A stretch of DNA of 64,000 nt from Tenacibaculum sp. (GTDB lineage Bacteria > Bacteroidota > Bacteroidia > Flavobacteriales > Flavobacteriaceae): the NCBI GenBank assembly GCA_022448525.1, contig JAKVCX010000006.1:124001-188000 (forward strand). Reading direction: 5' to 3'. Below the pieces are notes generated by a model, which saw nothing but the letters and a program-made list of their open reading frames with translations, was not told the origin of the DNA and did no database searches. The position numbers and the translations under genes were made by a program. Positions 50,174-57,572 of the stretch are shown here, in pieces (position 1 is the first letter of the stretch; each line of letters starts with the position of its first letter).

Positions 50174-52954
50174 ATGAAAAAAATTAAAAATTTATTACTT
50201 GTAGCGTTATTTTTTGTTTCTGCTACAGTATTAGCCCAAACTCAAATTTCGGGTACCGTTGTTGATGAAACTGGGGAGCCACTTCCTGGAGCATCAGTAG
50301 TTGAGAAGGCAACTACAAATGGTACGTCAACAAACTTTGACGGAGAATTTAAATTAAATGCTAAGAGTGCTTCTGGTACTTTAGTAGTTTCTTTTGTTGG
50401 TTACAAAGACAAACAAGTTGCATTTAACGGTGCAGGTAGCGTTGGAACTATTCAATTACAACCTAGTGATAATGTATTAGAAGAGGTTGTTATTAAAGGA
50501 TTAATCGATGTTGCTAAAGATAGAGAAACTCCAGTAGCGGTTTCAACAATTAAAGCTGCTGAAATCCAAGAAAAATTAGGATCTCAAGAATTTCCAGAGA
50601 TTTTAAACACAACTCCATCTGTTTACGCAACTAAGTCTGGTGGAGGATTTGGAGATGCAAGAATTAACATTCGTGGTTTCTCTCAAGAGAATATCGCTGT
50701 ATTAATTAACGGGGTTCCTGTTAATGATATGGAGAATGGTCGTGTATTCTGGTCTAACTGGGCTGGTTTATCTGACGTAACTACTGCAATGCAAGTTCAG
50801 AGAGGTTTAGGATCTTCTAAATTAGCTATTTCTTCTGTAGGTGGTACTATTAACATTATCACTAAAACTACAGATAAGAAAGAAGGTGGATCTGTTTTAG
50901 CTTCTTATGGTAACGATAACTACATGAAAACTTTAGCTACTTATTCAACTGGAAAGAATGAGAATGGATTTGCTGCTTCTTTCTTATTCAGTAGAACTGC
51001 TGGAGATGGATATGTAAATAGCACTGAGTTCGAAGGGTATAACTACTTCGTAGGATTAGGATGGGAAATTAATGAAGATCACGATATTCAGTTCATGTTA
51101 ACTGGTGCTCCTCAAACTCACAACCAAAGAACTAGTAGTTTCTTTTCAATGGCTGAATTATCAGATTACTTACAGTATGGACCAAGATATAACTTTACTG
51201 GAGGTTTCGTAAATGGAGAAGAGTATAACTGGAGAAAGAATTTTTATCATAAGCCAGTTACTTCTTTAAACTGGAACTGGGATATCGATGAGGAGTCTTC
51301 TTTATCTGCTTCTGCTTACGTTTCTTTCGGACGTGGTGGTGGAACAGGAGATATTGGACGTTTTGGTGGATTCAGAAGAGGTAATGATTCTTCAATTTTT
51401 GGACAAGACGGAACAGTATTATTCGATTCTTTAATCGCTGCTAACTCTGGACAAGGTGGTGTTTTCAACAATGGTGTAACAGCTAACAATACTCCAGATT
51501 TCCAAACAGGTACTTTTATTGTAAATGATCCTAATATTTATAGCGGTCCTGGACAATCATGGCAAGACCCAGCTGATAGATTAGACGGAGCTAATAGAAG
51601 AAACGGTATTATTCGTAGAGCTTCTGTTAATTCTCATAACTGGTACGGTTTATTAGCTAACTATAACAGAAATTTAAATGAGAATTTAACTTTAGATTTC
51701 GGTGTTGACGTTCGTTCATATACAGGTATTCACTACAGAAGAGTGGATGATTTATTAGGAGCTGACGGATATCGTGATAACTCTAATGTTAATCAGCCAT
51801 TTAACGTTTTAACTACTGAATATTCTTCGGATTTATCAAGTTTATGGAACGTATTTAGAAGTACTGATGATGAAGAGAAAATCAACTATCATAATGATGG
51901 TAGAGTTCGTTGGTTTGGTGGATTTACTCAGTTAGAGTATAAAAATGATGAAATTTCTGCTTTCATTCAAGGAGGTTTATCTAATCAAGGATTTAAAAGA
52001 ATTGACTATTTCAACTATTTAGATACAGATTCAGCAAGAGAAACTGATTGGCAAAATTTATGGGGTGGAAACATCAAAGGAGGAATCAACTGGAATATTA
52101 ACGAAGAGCACAATGTTTACGCAAATGCTGGTTACTATTCAAAGCAACCTTTCTTCGATGCTGTTTTCTTAAACTTTAGAAATGATATTAACCCAGAGGT
52201 TACTAACGAAAAAGTAGTAGGTTTTGAAGCAGGTTATGGATATAATACAGAAAGATTCTCTTTAAACGCGAATGTTTATAGAACTGAATGGAGTGATAGA
52301 TTCGTAAGAATTGGATATGAAACTGCTACAGAAGAGGGTAACGCTCAGTTAAATGGAATTACTCAATTACACATGGGAGTTGAATTAGAGTCTACTTATA
52401 AAATTACAGAAGATGTTACTATTTTTAGTATGGTTTCTGTTGGAGATTGGACTTTCCAAGATAATATTACAGGTAGAGCTTTCGATCAAAACCAAAACCC
52501 AATTGGTACTCCAATTGATTTAGATGTTAACGACGTAAAAGTTGGTAACTCTGCTCAAACTACGGCAAGATTAGGATTTGAAGTTAGACCTTGGAAAGGA
52601 TTTAAAGTTGATTATTCTCAACGTTTTAGCGATAGATTATATTCTGACTTAGTAATCCAATCTGGATTAGACGGTACAGATGCAACTTCGTTAAACCCTG
52701 CAATTGAATTACCAGGTTATACATTATCTGATTTAGGATTGTCTTATAAGTGGGATTTCAACGAAGAAACTAATGAATCAGTTAGTTTCCGTTTAAACAT
52801 CAATAACTTATTTGATGAAGAGTACATCGCTGAATCAGCTACTAACATTGCAGCTAATCCAGGTGATGATACATACAGAGGAATTAACACTAGAAACAAA
52901 GTATTCTTTGGATTTGGAACTACTTGGAATTTCTCAGTAAGATATAATTTCTAA
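50174..52954 (+). CDS. TonB-dependent receptor with carboxypeptidase-regulatory-like domain
   Basis: 926 residues. Signal peptide MKKIKNLLLVALFFVSATVLAQ; CarboxypepD_reg_2 domain about 23-105 (ISGTVVDETGEPLPGASV, then TLVVSFVGYKD); plug about 118-230 (TPVAVSTIKAAEIQEK, INIRGFSQENIAVLINGVPVND, GGTINIITK); long barrel ending NKVFFGFGTTWNFSVRYNF with terminal Phe. DMENGRVFWSNWAGL is typical of a flavobacterial TonB receptor family often highly expressed. No SusD or TonB box partner adjacent; substrate unknown. Has a dedicated terminator. Confidence 0.93.
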   Translation: MKKIKNLLLVALFFVSATVLAQTQISGTVVDETGEPLPGASVVEKATTNGTSTNFDGEFKLNAKSASGTLVVSFVGYKDKQVAFNGAGSVGTIQLQPSDNVLEEVVIKGLIDVAKDRETPVAVSTIKAAEIQEKLGSQEFPEILNTTPSVYATKSGGGFGDARINIRGFSQENIAVLINGVPVNDMENGRVFWSNWAGLSDVTTAMQVQRGLGSSKLAISSVGGTINIITKTTDKKEGGSVLASYGNDNYMKTLATYSTGKNENGFAASFLFSRTAGDGYVNSTEFEGYNYFVGLGWEINEDHDIQFMLTGAPQTHNQRTSSFFSMAELSDYLQYGPRYNFTGGFVNGEEYNWRKNFYHKPVTSLNWNWDIDEESSLSASAYVSFGRGGGTGDIGRFGGFRRGNDSSIFGQDGTVLFDSLIAANSGQGGVFNNGVTANNTPDFQTGTFIVNDPNIYSGPGQSWQDPADRLDGANRRNGIIRRASVNSHNWYGLLANYNRNLNENLTLDFGVDVRSYTGIHYRRVDDLLGADGYRDNSNVNQPFNVLTTEYSSDLSSLWNVFRSTDDEEKINYHNDGRVRWFGGFTQLEYKNDEISAFIQGGLSNQGFKRIDYFNYLDTDSARETDWQNLWGGNIKGGINWNINEEHNVYANAGYYSKQPFFDAVFLNFRNDINPEVTNEKVVGFEAGYGYNTERFSLNANVYRTEWSDRFVRIGYETATEEGNAQLNGITQLHMGVELESTYKITEDVTIFSMVSVGDWTFQDNITGRAFDQNQNPIGTPIDLDVNDVKVGNSAQTTARLGFEVRPWKGFKVDYSQRFSDRLYSDLVIQSGLDGTDATSLNPAIELPGYTLSDLGLSYKWDFNEETNESVSFRLNINNLFDEEYIAESATNIAANPGDDTYRGINTRNKVFFGFGTTWNFSVRYNF

Positions 52955-52981
52955 TTCTTTAATTAGAATACAATATAAAGG

Positions 52982-53026
52982 CCACCTTTATCTTGATTAT
53001 TTTTCAAGATGTAAGGTGGTTTTTTT
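52982..53026 (+). terminator. Intrinsic terminator of the TonB receptor
   Basis: Outer stem CCACCTT/AAGGTGG (52982-52988, 53013-53019), inner ATCTTGA/TCAAGAT, then seven T. Confidence 0.85.
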
Positions 53027-53072
53027 ATGCTCAAAATTCAGTACTTTTACATCATCTAAAAACTAACACATC

Positions 53073-53486
53073 ATGATGAAAGTTATCCACTCTTATTGGG
53101 CCTATATTGTATTAGCTGTTTTAATTTATACAGTTATTAATGCAGTTATTGGTTTAGTAAAGAAAAAAGAATTTACTCATAAAGATTTCCGTTTAGGATT
53201 GTTCACTTTAATTACTACACATATTCAATTATTAATTGGTTTAGGTTGGTATTTTATGTCACCATGGTACAAATCAATGAAGGCAAGTGGAATTGATAGT
53301 TCAAATAGATTATTAGCAGTTGAACATCCAATTATGATGATTCTTGCAATTGTATTAATTACAATGGGATGGTCAAAACATAAAAAGAAAGTTAAAAGTG
53401 AATCAAAGTTCAAAACTTTTGCTTTGTTCTACGGTTTAGCTTTGGTGTTTATTTTGTCACGAATACCTTGGTCGAACTGGTTTTAA
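53073..53486 (+). CDS. Small four-helix membrane protein (cytochrome b-like)
   Basis: 137 residues; ATG at 53073 or one codon later. Four membrane helices: SYWAYIVLAVLIYTVINAVIGL, FRLGLFTLITTHIQLLIGLGWYFM, LAVEHPIMMILAIVLITMGW, and TFALFYGLALVFILSRIPW. Conserved-looking histidines at H6, in THIQ and in EHPI could ligate heme, which is why relatives are called cytochrome B-like, but this is not proven. Followed by a terminator before plsC. Confidence 0.7.
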   Translation: MMKVIHSYWAYIVLAVLIYTVINAVIGLVKKKEFTHKDFRLGLFTLITTHIQLLIGLGWYFMSPWYKSMKASGIDSSNRLLAVEHPIMMILAIVLITMGWSKHKKKVKSESKFKTFALFYGLALVFILSRIPWSNWF

Positions 53487-53500
53487 ATTATAATATTTTT

Positions 53501-53530
53501 ATTCCCGCTTTTATGCGGGAATCTTATTTT
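53501..53530 (+). terminator. Intrinsic terminator before plsC
   Basis: 8-bp stem ATTCCCGC/GCGGGAAT with TTTTAT loop, then T-rich sequence. Confidence 0.75.
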
Positions 53531-53537
53531 ACATAAA

Positions 53538-54269
53538 ATGAAAATAATAAGCTATCTGTTATCTACAGTATTTGCCATTGTCTTTTTTATCATATTACTA
53601 ATATTTCATCCGATACAATGGATAGGATTAAAATTAGGTGGTCAAGATGGTCATCAGAAAGTTGTAAATGTGATGAATTGGTTTCTTGTAAAGTCACTTT
53701 TGATTTTAGGAATTCCTGTTAGAGTTGAGAATAAATATGATATTCCAGAGAATCAAACAGTTATTTTCGTGTCAAACCACCAAAGTATGTTTGATATTCC
53801 TCCAATTATATGGCATTTCAGGAAACATTGTCCTAAATTTGTATCTAAAATTGAGTTAGGAAAGGGTATTCCAAGTATTTCCTTCAACTTAAAACATGGA
53901 GGAGCAGCACTAATTGACAGAAAGGATAAGAAACAAGCAATTGCGGAAATGATTAATTTTTCTAAAAGAATTAATAAGAATAATTGGTCTGCAACGATAT
54001 TTCCTGAAGGAACAAGAAGTAGAAACGGAAAACCTAAGAGTTTTGCTTCAAATGGGCTTAAAATGCTTATAAAGTATAATCCAGAAACATATGTTGTGCC
54101 TTTAAGTATAAATAACTCTTGGAAAGTATTTAAATATGGAAAATTCCCATTAGGAATTGGAAGTCCAATAACGATTGAAACTCATGAACCGATAAAGGCA
54201 AATAGCGTCTCGTTTGAAGAGTTACTAGAAAAAGTAGAAACAACTGTTAAGTCTGGAATTGCGGAATAA
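53538..54269 (+). CDS. plsC: 1-acyl-sn-glycerol-3-phosphate acyltransferase
   Basis: 243 residues. N-terminal membrane helix (TVFAIVFFIILLIFHP), then the PlsC motifs: FVSNHQSMFDIP (HxxxxD catalytic dyad), FVSKIELGKGIP, and IFPEGTRSRNG (substrate-binding EGTRS). Acylates lysophosphatidic acid to phosphatidic acid in phospholipid synthesis at the inner membrane. Followed after 63 bases by an acyl-ACP desaturase. Confidence 0.93.
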   Translation: MKIISYLLSTVFAIVFFIILLIFHPIQWIGLKLGGQDGHQKVVNVMNWFLVKSLLILGIPVRVENKYDIPENQTVIFVSNHQSMFDIPPIIWHFRKHCPKFVSKIELGKGIPSISFNLKHGGAALIDRKDKKQAIAEMINFSKRINKNNWSATIFPEGTRSRNGKPKSFASNGLKMLIKYNPETYVVPLSINNSWKVFKYGKFPLGIGSPITIETHEPIKANSVSFEELLEKVETTVKSGIAE

Positions 54270-54332
54270 AGAAAAAGTAGAATATAAAACAAACAACAAA
54301 CAAATAACTAATATTAATCCCGTAACAGACAT

Positions 54333-55313
54333 ATGTCAATACACAATATAAGAAAGGAAGTGATGAAAACCTTGGAGAGTAAAATCCATGGTTTTGTTGA
54401 TGATTTTTTAATTCCAATTGAAAAAATATGGCAGCCAACCGACTTTCTCCCAAATTCACAAAGTGAAAACTTTATCGAAGAAGTAAAAGAAATTCAAGAA
54501 ATTTCTAAGGAGTTAGACGATGATTTTTGGACTGTTTTAATTGGTGATACAATTACAGAAGAAGCTTTACCAACATACGAATCTTGGTTAATGGAATTAG
54601 ACGGAGTTGAACAAGATCCTGAGAACGGATGGTCGAAATGGGTAAGAGCTTGGACTGCTGAAGAAAACCGTCATGGAGATGTATTAAATAAATATTTGTA
54701 TTTATCTGGTAGAGTAAATATGAGAGAAGTTGAAATTTCTACCCAGCATTTAATTGCAGATGGATTTGATATTGGAACTTCTACTGATCCATATAAAAAC
54801 TTCGTATACACAAGTTTCCAGGAATTAGCTACGTATGTTTCACATAATAATGTAGCAAAAATAGCTCGTAAGAAAGGACATAAATTACTAGCAAGAATGT
54901 CTAAGATTATTGCAGGTGATGAAATGAGACATCACAAGGCTTATACTGCTTTTGTGAGTGAGATTTTCAAAATTGATCCTAGTGAAATGATGTTGGCTTT
55001 TGAAAAAATGATGAGACATAAAATTGTTATGCCAGCAATGCATTTACGTGAGTCTTTCAATACAAAAGGAAGTTTATTTGATGATTTTTCAACTGTCGCA
55101 CAAAGAGTCGGAGTGTACACTGGATTTGATTACGTAGATATTTTGAAAAAGTTGAATGAAACTTGGGAAATAGATAAAATAACTGGTTTAACTGCAGAGG
55201 CAGAAAAAGCTAGAGATTATTTAATGAAACTTCCAGATAGAATGTATCGAATTACAGAACGTATTGTAATTCCTGATACAAAGTTTAATTTTAAATGGAT
55301 GATACCAGCATAA
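54333..55313 (+). CDS. Acyl-[acyl-carrier-protein] desaturase (soluble di-iron)
   Basis: 326 residues. Ferritin-like di-iron desaturase 2 family: RAWTAEENRHGDVLNKYLY (ExxH, first motif) and IAGDEMRHHKAYTAFV (DExRH, second motif), with additional Glu ligands in LPTYESWL and SFQELATY. Start MSIHNIRKEVMKTLESK is consistent with relatives; a second Met at position 11 is possible. Introduces a cis double bond (likely delta-9) in acyl-ACP for membrane fluidity. Needs a ferredoxin electron donor; one is encoded at 41.2 kb. Followed by a strong bidirectional terminator. Confidence 0.93.
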   Translation: MSIHNIRKEVMKTLESKIHGFVDDFLIPIEKIWQPTDFLPNSQSENFIEEVKEIQEISKELDDDFWTVLIGDTITEEALPTYESWLMELDGVEQDPENGWSKWVRAWTAEENRHGDVLNKYLYLSGRVNMREVEISTQHLIADGFDIGTSTDPYKNFVYTSFQELATYVSHNNVAKIARKKGHKLLARMSKIIAGDEMRHHKAYTAFVSEIFKIDPSEMMLAFEKMMRHKIVMPAMHLRESFNTKGSLFDDFSTVAQRVGVYTGFDYVDILKKLNETWEIDKITGLTAEAEKARDYLMKLPDRMYRITERIVIPDTKFNFKWMIPA

Positions 55314-55314
55314 T

Positions 55315-55345
55315 AAAAAAGCAACCTAATTTAGGTTGCTTTTTT
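55315..55345. terminator. Bidirectional terminator between desaturase and DUF1905 gene
   Basis: 14-bp perfect stem AAAAAAGCAACCTA/TAGGTTGCTTTTTT with ATT loop. Confidence 0.9.
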
Positions 55346-55351
55346 ATTGTT

Positions 55352-55651
55352 TTAAACTGAAAGAGATACTTTAATATTATCATCAATTTGAAGTTTTAAT
55401 TTTTGACGAACCGAAGCTTTTACAGGGAGTAAATATGTAGCGTGCTTTGTGTCATACCAAATTGCAGTTTCCCATTCTAAATCTTGAATTTTAGCTGTTG
55501 TTTTTAATCTTCCCCAGCCTTCTTCCATCCATTGATTTTGCGTTCTAATTTCTGTTGTAATAGAGATAGGTAAAGAGATAAAATGCCAACCGCCTGTGGT
55601 TCCACGTTTCCATATTTTTCCTGAAAACTTATATGTGATTTTAGGAATCAT
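55352..55651 (-). CDS. DUF1905-domain protein
   Basis: 99 residues. KFSGKIWKRGTTGGWHFISLP, GWGRLKTTAKIQDLEWETAIWYDTKHATYLLPVKASVRQKLKL, and the end DDNIKVSLSV match DUF1905, a small beta-barrel (GWHF...LPVKASVR). The domain is often fused with YdeI/OmpD-associated repeats; here it stands alone. Function unknown, cytosolic. Last gene of a four-gene minus operon, 5 bases after the barrel gene. Confidence 0.88.
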   Translation of the reverse strand: MIPKITYKFSGKIWKRGTTGGWHFISLPISITTEIRTQNQWMEEGWGRLKTTAKIQDLEWETAIWYDTKHATYLLPVKASVRQKLKLQIDDNIKVSLSV

Positions 55652-55656
55652 AAGTG

Positions 55657-56280
55657 TTATAAATTAAAAGAAATACCAGTTTCAATCCCTGCACTATTAT
55701 GTCCACTATTTGGGAAGGCAAAATCTAAGTTTGAATTATGTCGTAAAGTAAAACGAAAGTCAAATCGTAGTTTTTGTTTTGAATATGAAAAACCTAATCC
55801 TAGAATATCGGAGAAAGCAAATCCCTTTTTCAAACGTTCAGTATCATCTCCAGAAATCATTGGTCCTACACTTCCTTGAATATAGGTACTGAAATTTTTC
55901 AAAATGTTATATCTAACTAAAACACCTAAATTTAAGGCATACTCATTAAATCTTCTTTTTTGAGTGTAAAGCTCTTGTAGTTCAATATGATTTGGGATGT
56001 CTGGTGTGATGAAAAAACGGTTGAGTAGTTGGTATTTAACAAAATAAATACTCGGTTCAATAGTTAGTTCATAATTCCATCTTTTATTGTCAGATAGTAA
56101 GTAGTTTATTTGAAATTTTAAAAATTCATTTTTGTAAGCATAATCAGGATCATTCAGAACAAAGTTATTTTGACTTGCTTGTCCGTAATTTAATCCGATA
56201 AAAAACTTTTTTTGATTTTCTTGCGTAAAAACTTTTGGAATTCCTAAAACTAAAGAAAGAAGAAAAACTAATCTATACAT
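55657..56280 (-). CDS. Outer-membrane beta-barrel protein
   Basis: 207 residues with signal peptide (LVFLLSLVLGIPKVFTQ). KFFIGLNYGQASQNNFVLN, FLKFQINYLLSDNKRWNYELTIEPSIYFVKY, NEYALNLGVLVRYNILKNFSTYIQGSVGPMISGDD, SDILGLGFSYSKQKLRFDFRFTLRHNSNLDFAFPNSGHNS, and the end GIETGISFNL: lipid A deacylase (PagL)-like, with an H and S in RHNSN/NSGHNS reminiscent of PagL active-site regions, but I could not confirm that family. Otherwise a generic barrel. ATG abuts the upstream stop. Confidence 0.65.
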   Translation of the reverse strand: MYRLVFLLSLVLGIPKVFTQENQKKFFIGLNYGQASQNNFVLNDPDYAYKNEFLKFQINYLLSDNKRWNYELTIEPSIYFVKYQLLNRFFITPDIPNHIELQELYTQKRRFNEYALNLGVLVRYNILKNFSTYIQGSVGPMISGDDTERLKKGFAFSDILGLGFSYSKQKLRFDFRFTLRHNSNLDFAFPNSGHNSAGIETGISFNL

Positions 56281-56730
56281 TTATTTTGCTTCAGAATTAA
56301 GCTTACTCTTAAAGTGATACCATGAGAGGGCGGCTAAAACGACAATCATTCCTTTTTTTAGTAAAATCCGTGTTATTGCTTTTTCATTAACCAAACTATT
56401 ATCTACAGAATCAATCATAAAAAGTATCAACTCAATAATGAAAGCAAAGCAAATTGCTAATGAAAATTTAGCTATTAGTAAATAATGGCTGTTTTCGTTC
56501 GATAGTTGAACTTTTGTTTTGTAGTAATTATCGAAAAGTAAAATTTCAAAACATAAACCTAGAGTCCAAGAGATGGTTATCAGTATTATTAATGATGCTA
56601 TCCCTTCAAAAGATGAAAAGTCTATTAAAGAGCTAAATTCAAAATAAAGTGGTAATCCTGGAACAAAGTTTAATAGAAAGTTTTTCATTAAAATTTGTTC
56701 TGTTATATAGGTAATTTTTTCTTTATTCAT
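56281..56730 (-). CDS. Small membrane protein of unknown function
   Basis: 149 residues with four hydrophobic segments: LLNFVPGLPLYFEFSSLID, GIASLIILITISWTLGLCFEIL, LLIAKFSLAICFAFIIELILFMID, LKKGMIVVLAALSWYHF. Hydrophilic Lys/Glu-rich linkers. No recognised family or catalytic motif. It lies between the nitrilase-like amidase gene and the barrel gene, with zero gap to the latter. Confidence 0.6.
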   Translation of the reverse strand: MNKEKITYITEQILMKNFLLNFVPGLPLYFEFSSLIDFSSFEGIASLIILITISWTLGLCFEILLFDNYYKTKVQLSNENSHYLLIAKFSLAICFAFIIELILFMIDSVDNSLVNEKAITRILLKKGMIVVLAALSWYHFKSKLNSEAK

Positions 56731-56746
56731 AGTAATGTTATCGAAT

Positions 56747-57523
56747 TTATAAAATACTAAACTTGTCTTTATCCTTCAGGAAACCAAGTTTATTTCTAAT
56801 TTCATCTTGAGACTCTTTTTCTATTTGAACAGAAATAGTTTCTTGACGTTCGTTTTGTTCTTTAGATAGTGGATTTCCTAAACAATCAAAAAGTATAGAA
56901 TGACCAACATAATCGTAATTATTGCCGTCCTTACCTATTCTATTTACACCAATCGTATAACTCATATTTTCAATAGCTCTGGCTTTTAATAATGCATCCC
57001 AAGCATTAATTCTTTTTTCTGGCCAACTGGCTACGTAAATTAACAAATCATAATCTTCTACATTTCTTGCCCAAACAGGAAAACGTAAATCGTAACAAAT
57101 AAGCGGACAAATTTTCCAGCCTTTGTATTCTACAATTAATTTCTTTGAACCTGAGCTATAAGTTTCATGCTCTTTGGCTAAAGTGAAAGTGTGTTTTTTA
57201 TCATAGTATTGAAATTCACCTGAAGGAAAAACAAAAAAGAGGCGGTTGTAAAACTTCTTATTTTCTGAAATGATTACACTTCCTACTACAGCACTTTGTT
57301 TTTTTATTGCTGTTTCTTGCATCCAGTTTACAGTTTTTCCATTCATTTCTTCTGCGAGTTTATTCGCATTCATAGAAAATCCAGTAGTAAACATTTCAGG
57401 TAAAACAATCAGGTCCACATCATTACTTATTTCATCTATTTGTTCGGTGAAATAGTTAATGTTTTCTTGGGCATTTTCCCATGATAAATCTGCCTGCAAT
57501 AAAGAAATATGTAGTGTATTCAT
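56747..57523 (-). CDS. Omega-amidase, nitrilase superfamily (YafV/NIT2-like)
   Basis: 258 residues. The catalytic Glu-Lys-Cys triad is visible: Glu43 in LIVLPEMFTTGFSM, Lys in YYDKKHTFTLA, and Cys in ICPLICYDLRFPVWAR. YNRLFFVFPSGE and ASWPEKRINAWDALLKARAIENMSYTIGVNRIG are family-typical. Removes the amide from alpha-ketoglutaramate/ketosuccinamate in methionine salvage and related transamination. First gene of the minus operon; TATTTTTG box just upstream, divergent from the nuclease gene. Confidence 0.9.
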   Translation of the reverse strand: MNTLHISLLQADLSWENAQENINYFTEQIDEISNDVDLIVLPEMFTTGFSMNANKLAEEMNGKTVNWMQETAIKKQSAVVGSVIISENKKFYNRLFFVFPSGEFQYYDKKHTFTLAKEHETYSSGSKKLIVEYKGWKICPLICYDLRFPVWARNVEDYDLLIYVASWPEKRINAWDALLKARAIENMSYTIGVNRIGKDGNNYDYVGHSILFDCLGNPLSKEQNERQETISVQIEKESQDEIRNKLGFLKDKDKFSIL

Positions 57524-57540
57524 TTGATTTGATTCTAAAC

Positions 57541-57548
57541 CAAAAATA
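57541..57548 (-). promoter_or_regulatory. -7 box of the omega-amidase operon
   Basis: Minus strand TATTTTTG, ending 17 bases before the ATG. Confidence 0.45.
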
Positions 57549-57572
57549 ACATATTTATTGTACTTTAGATCT

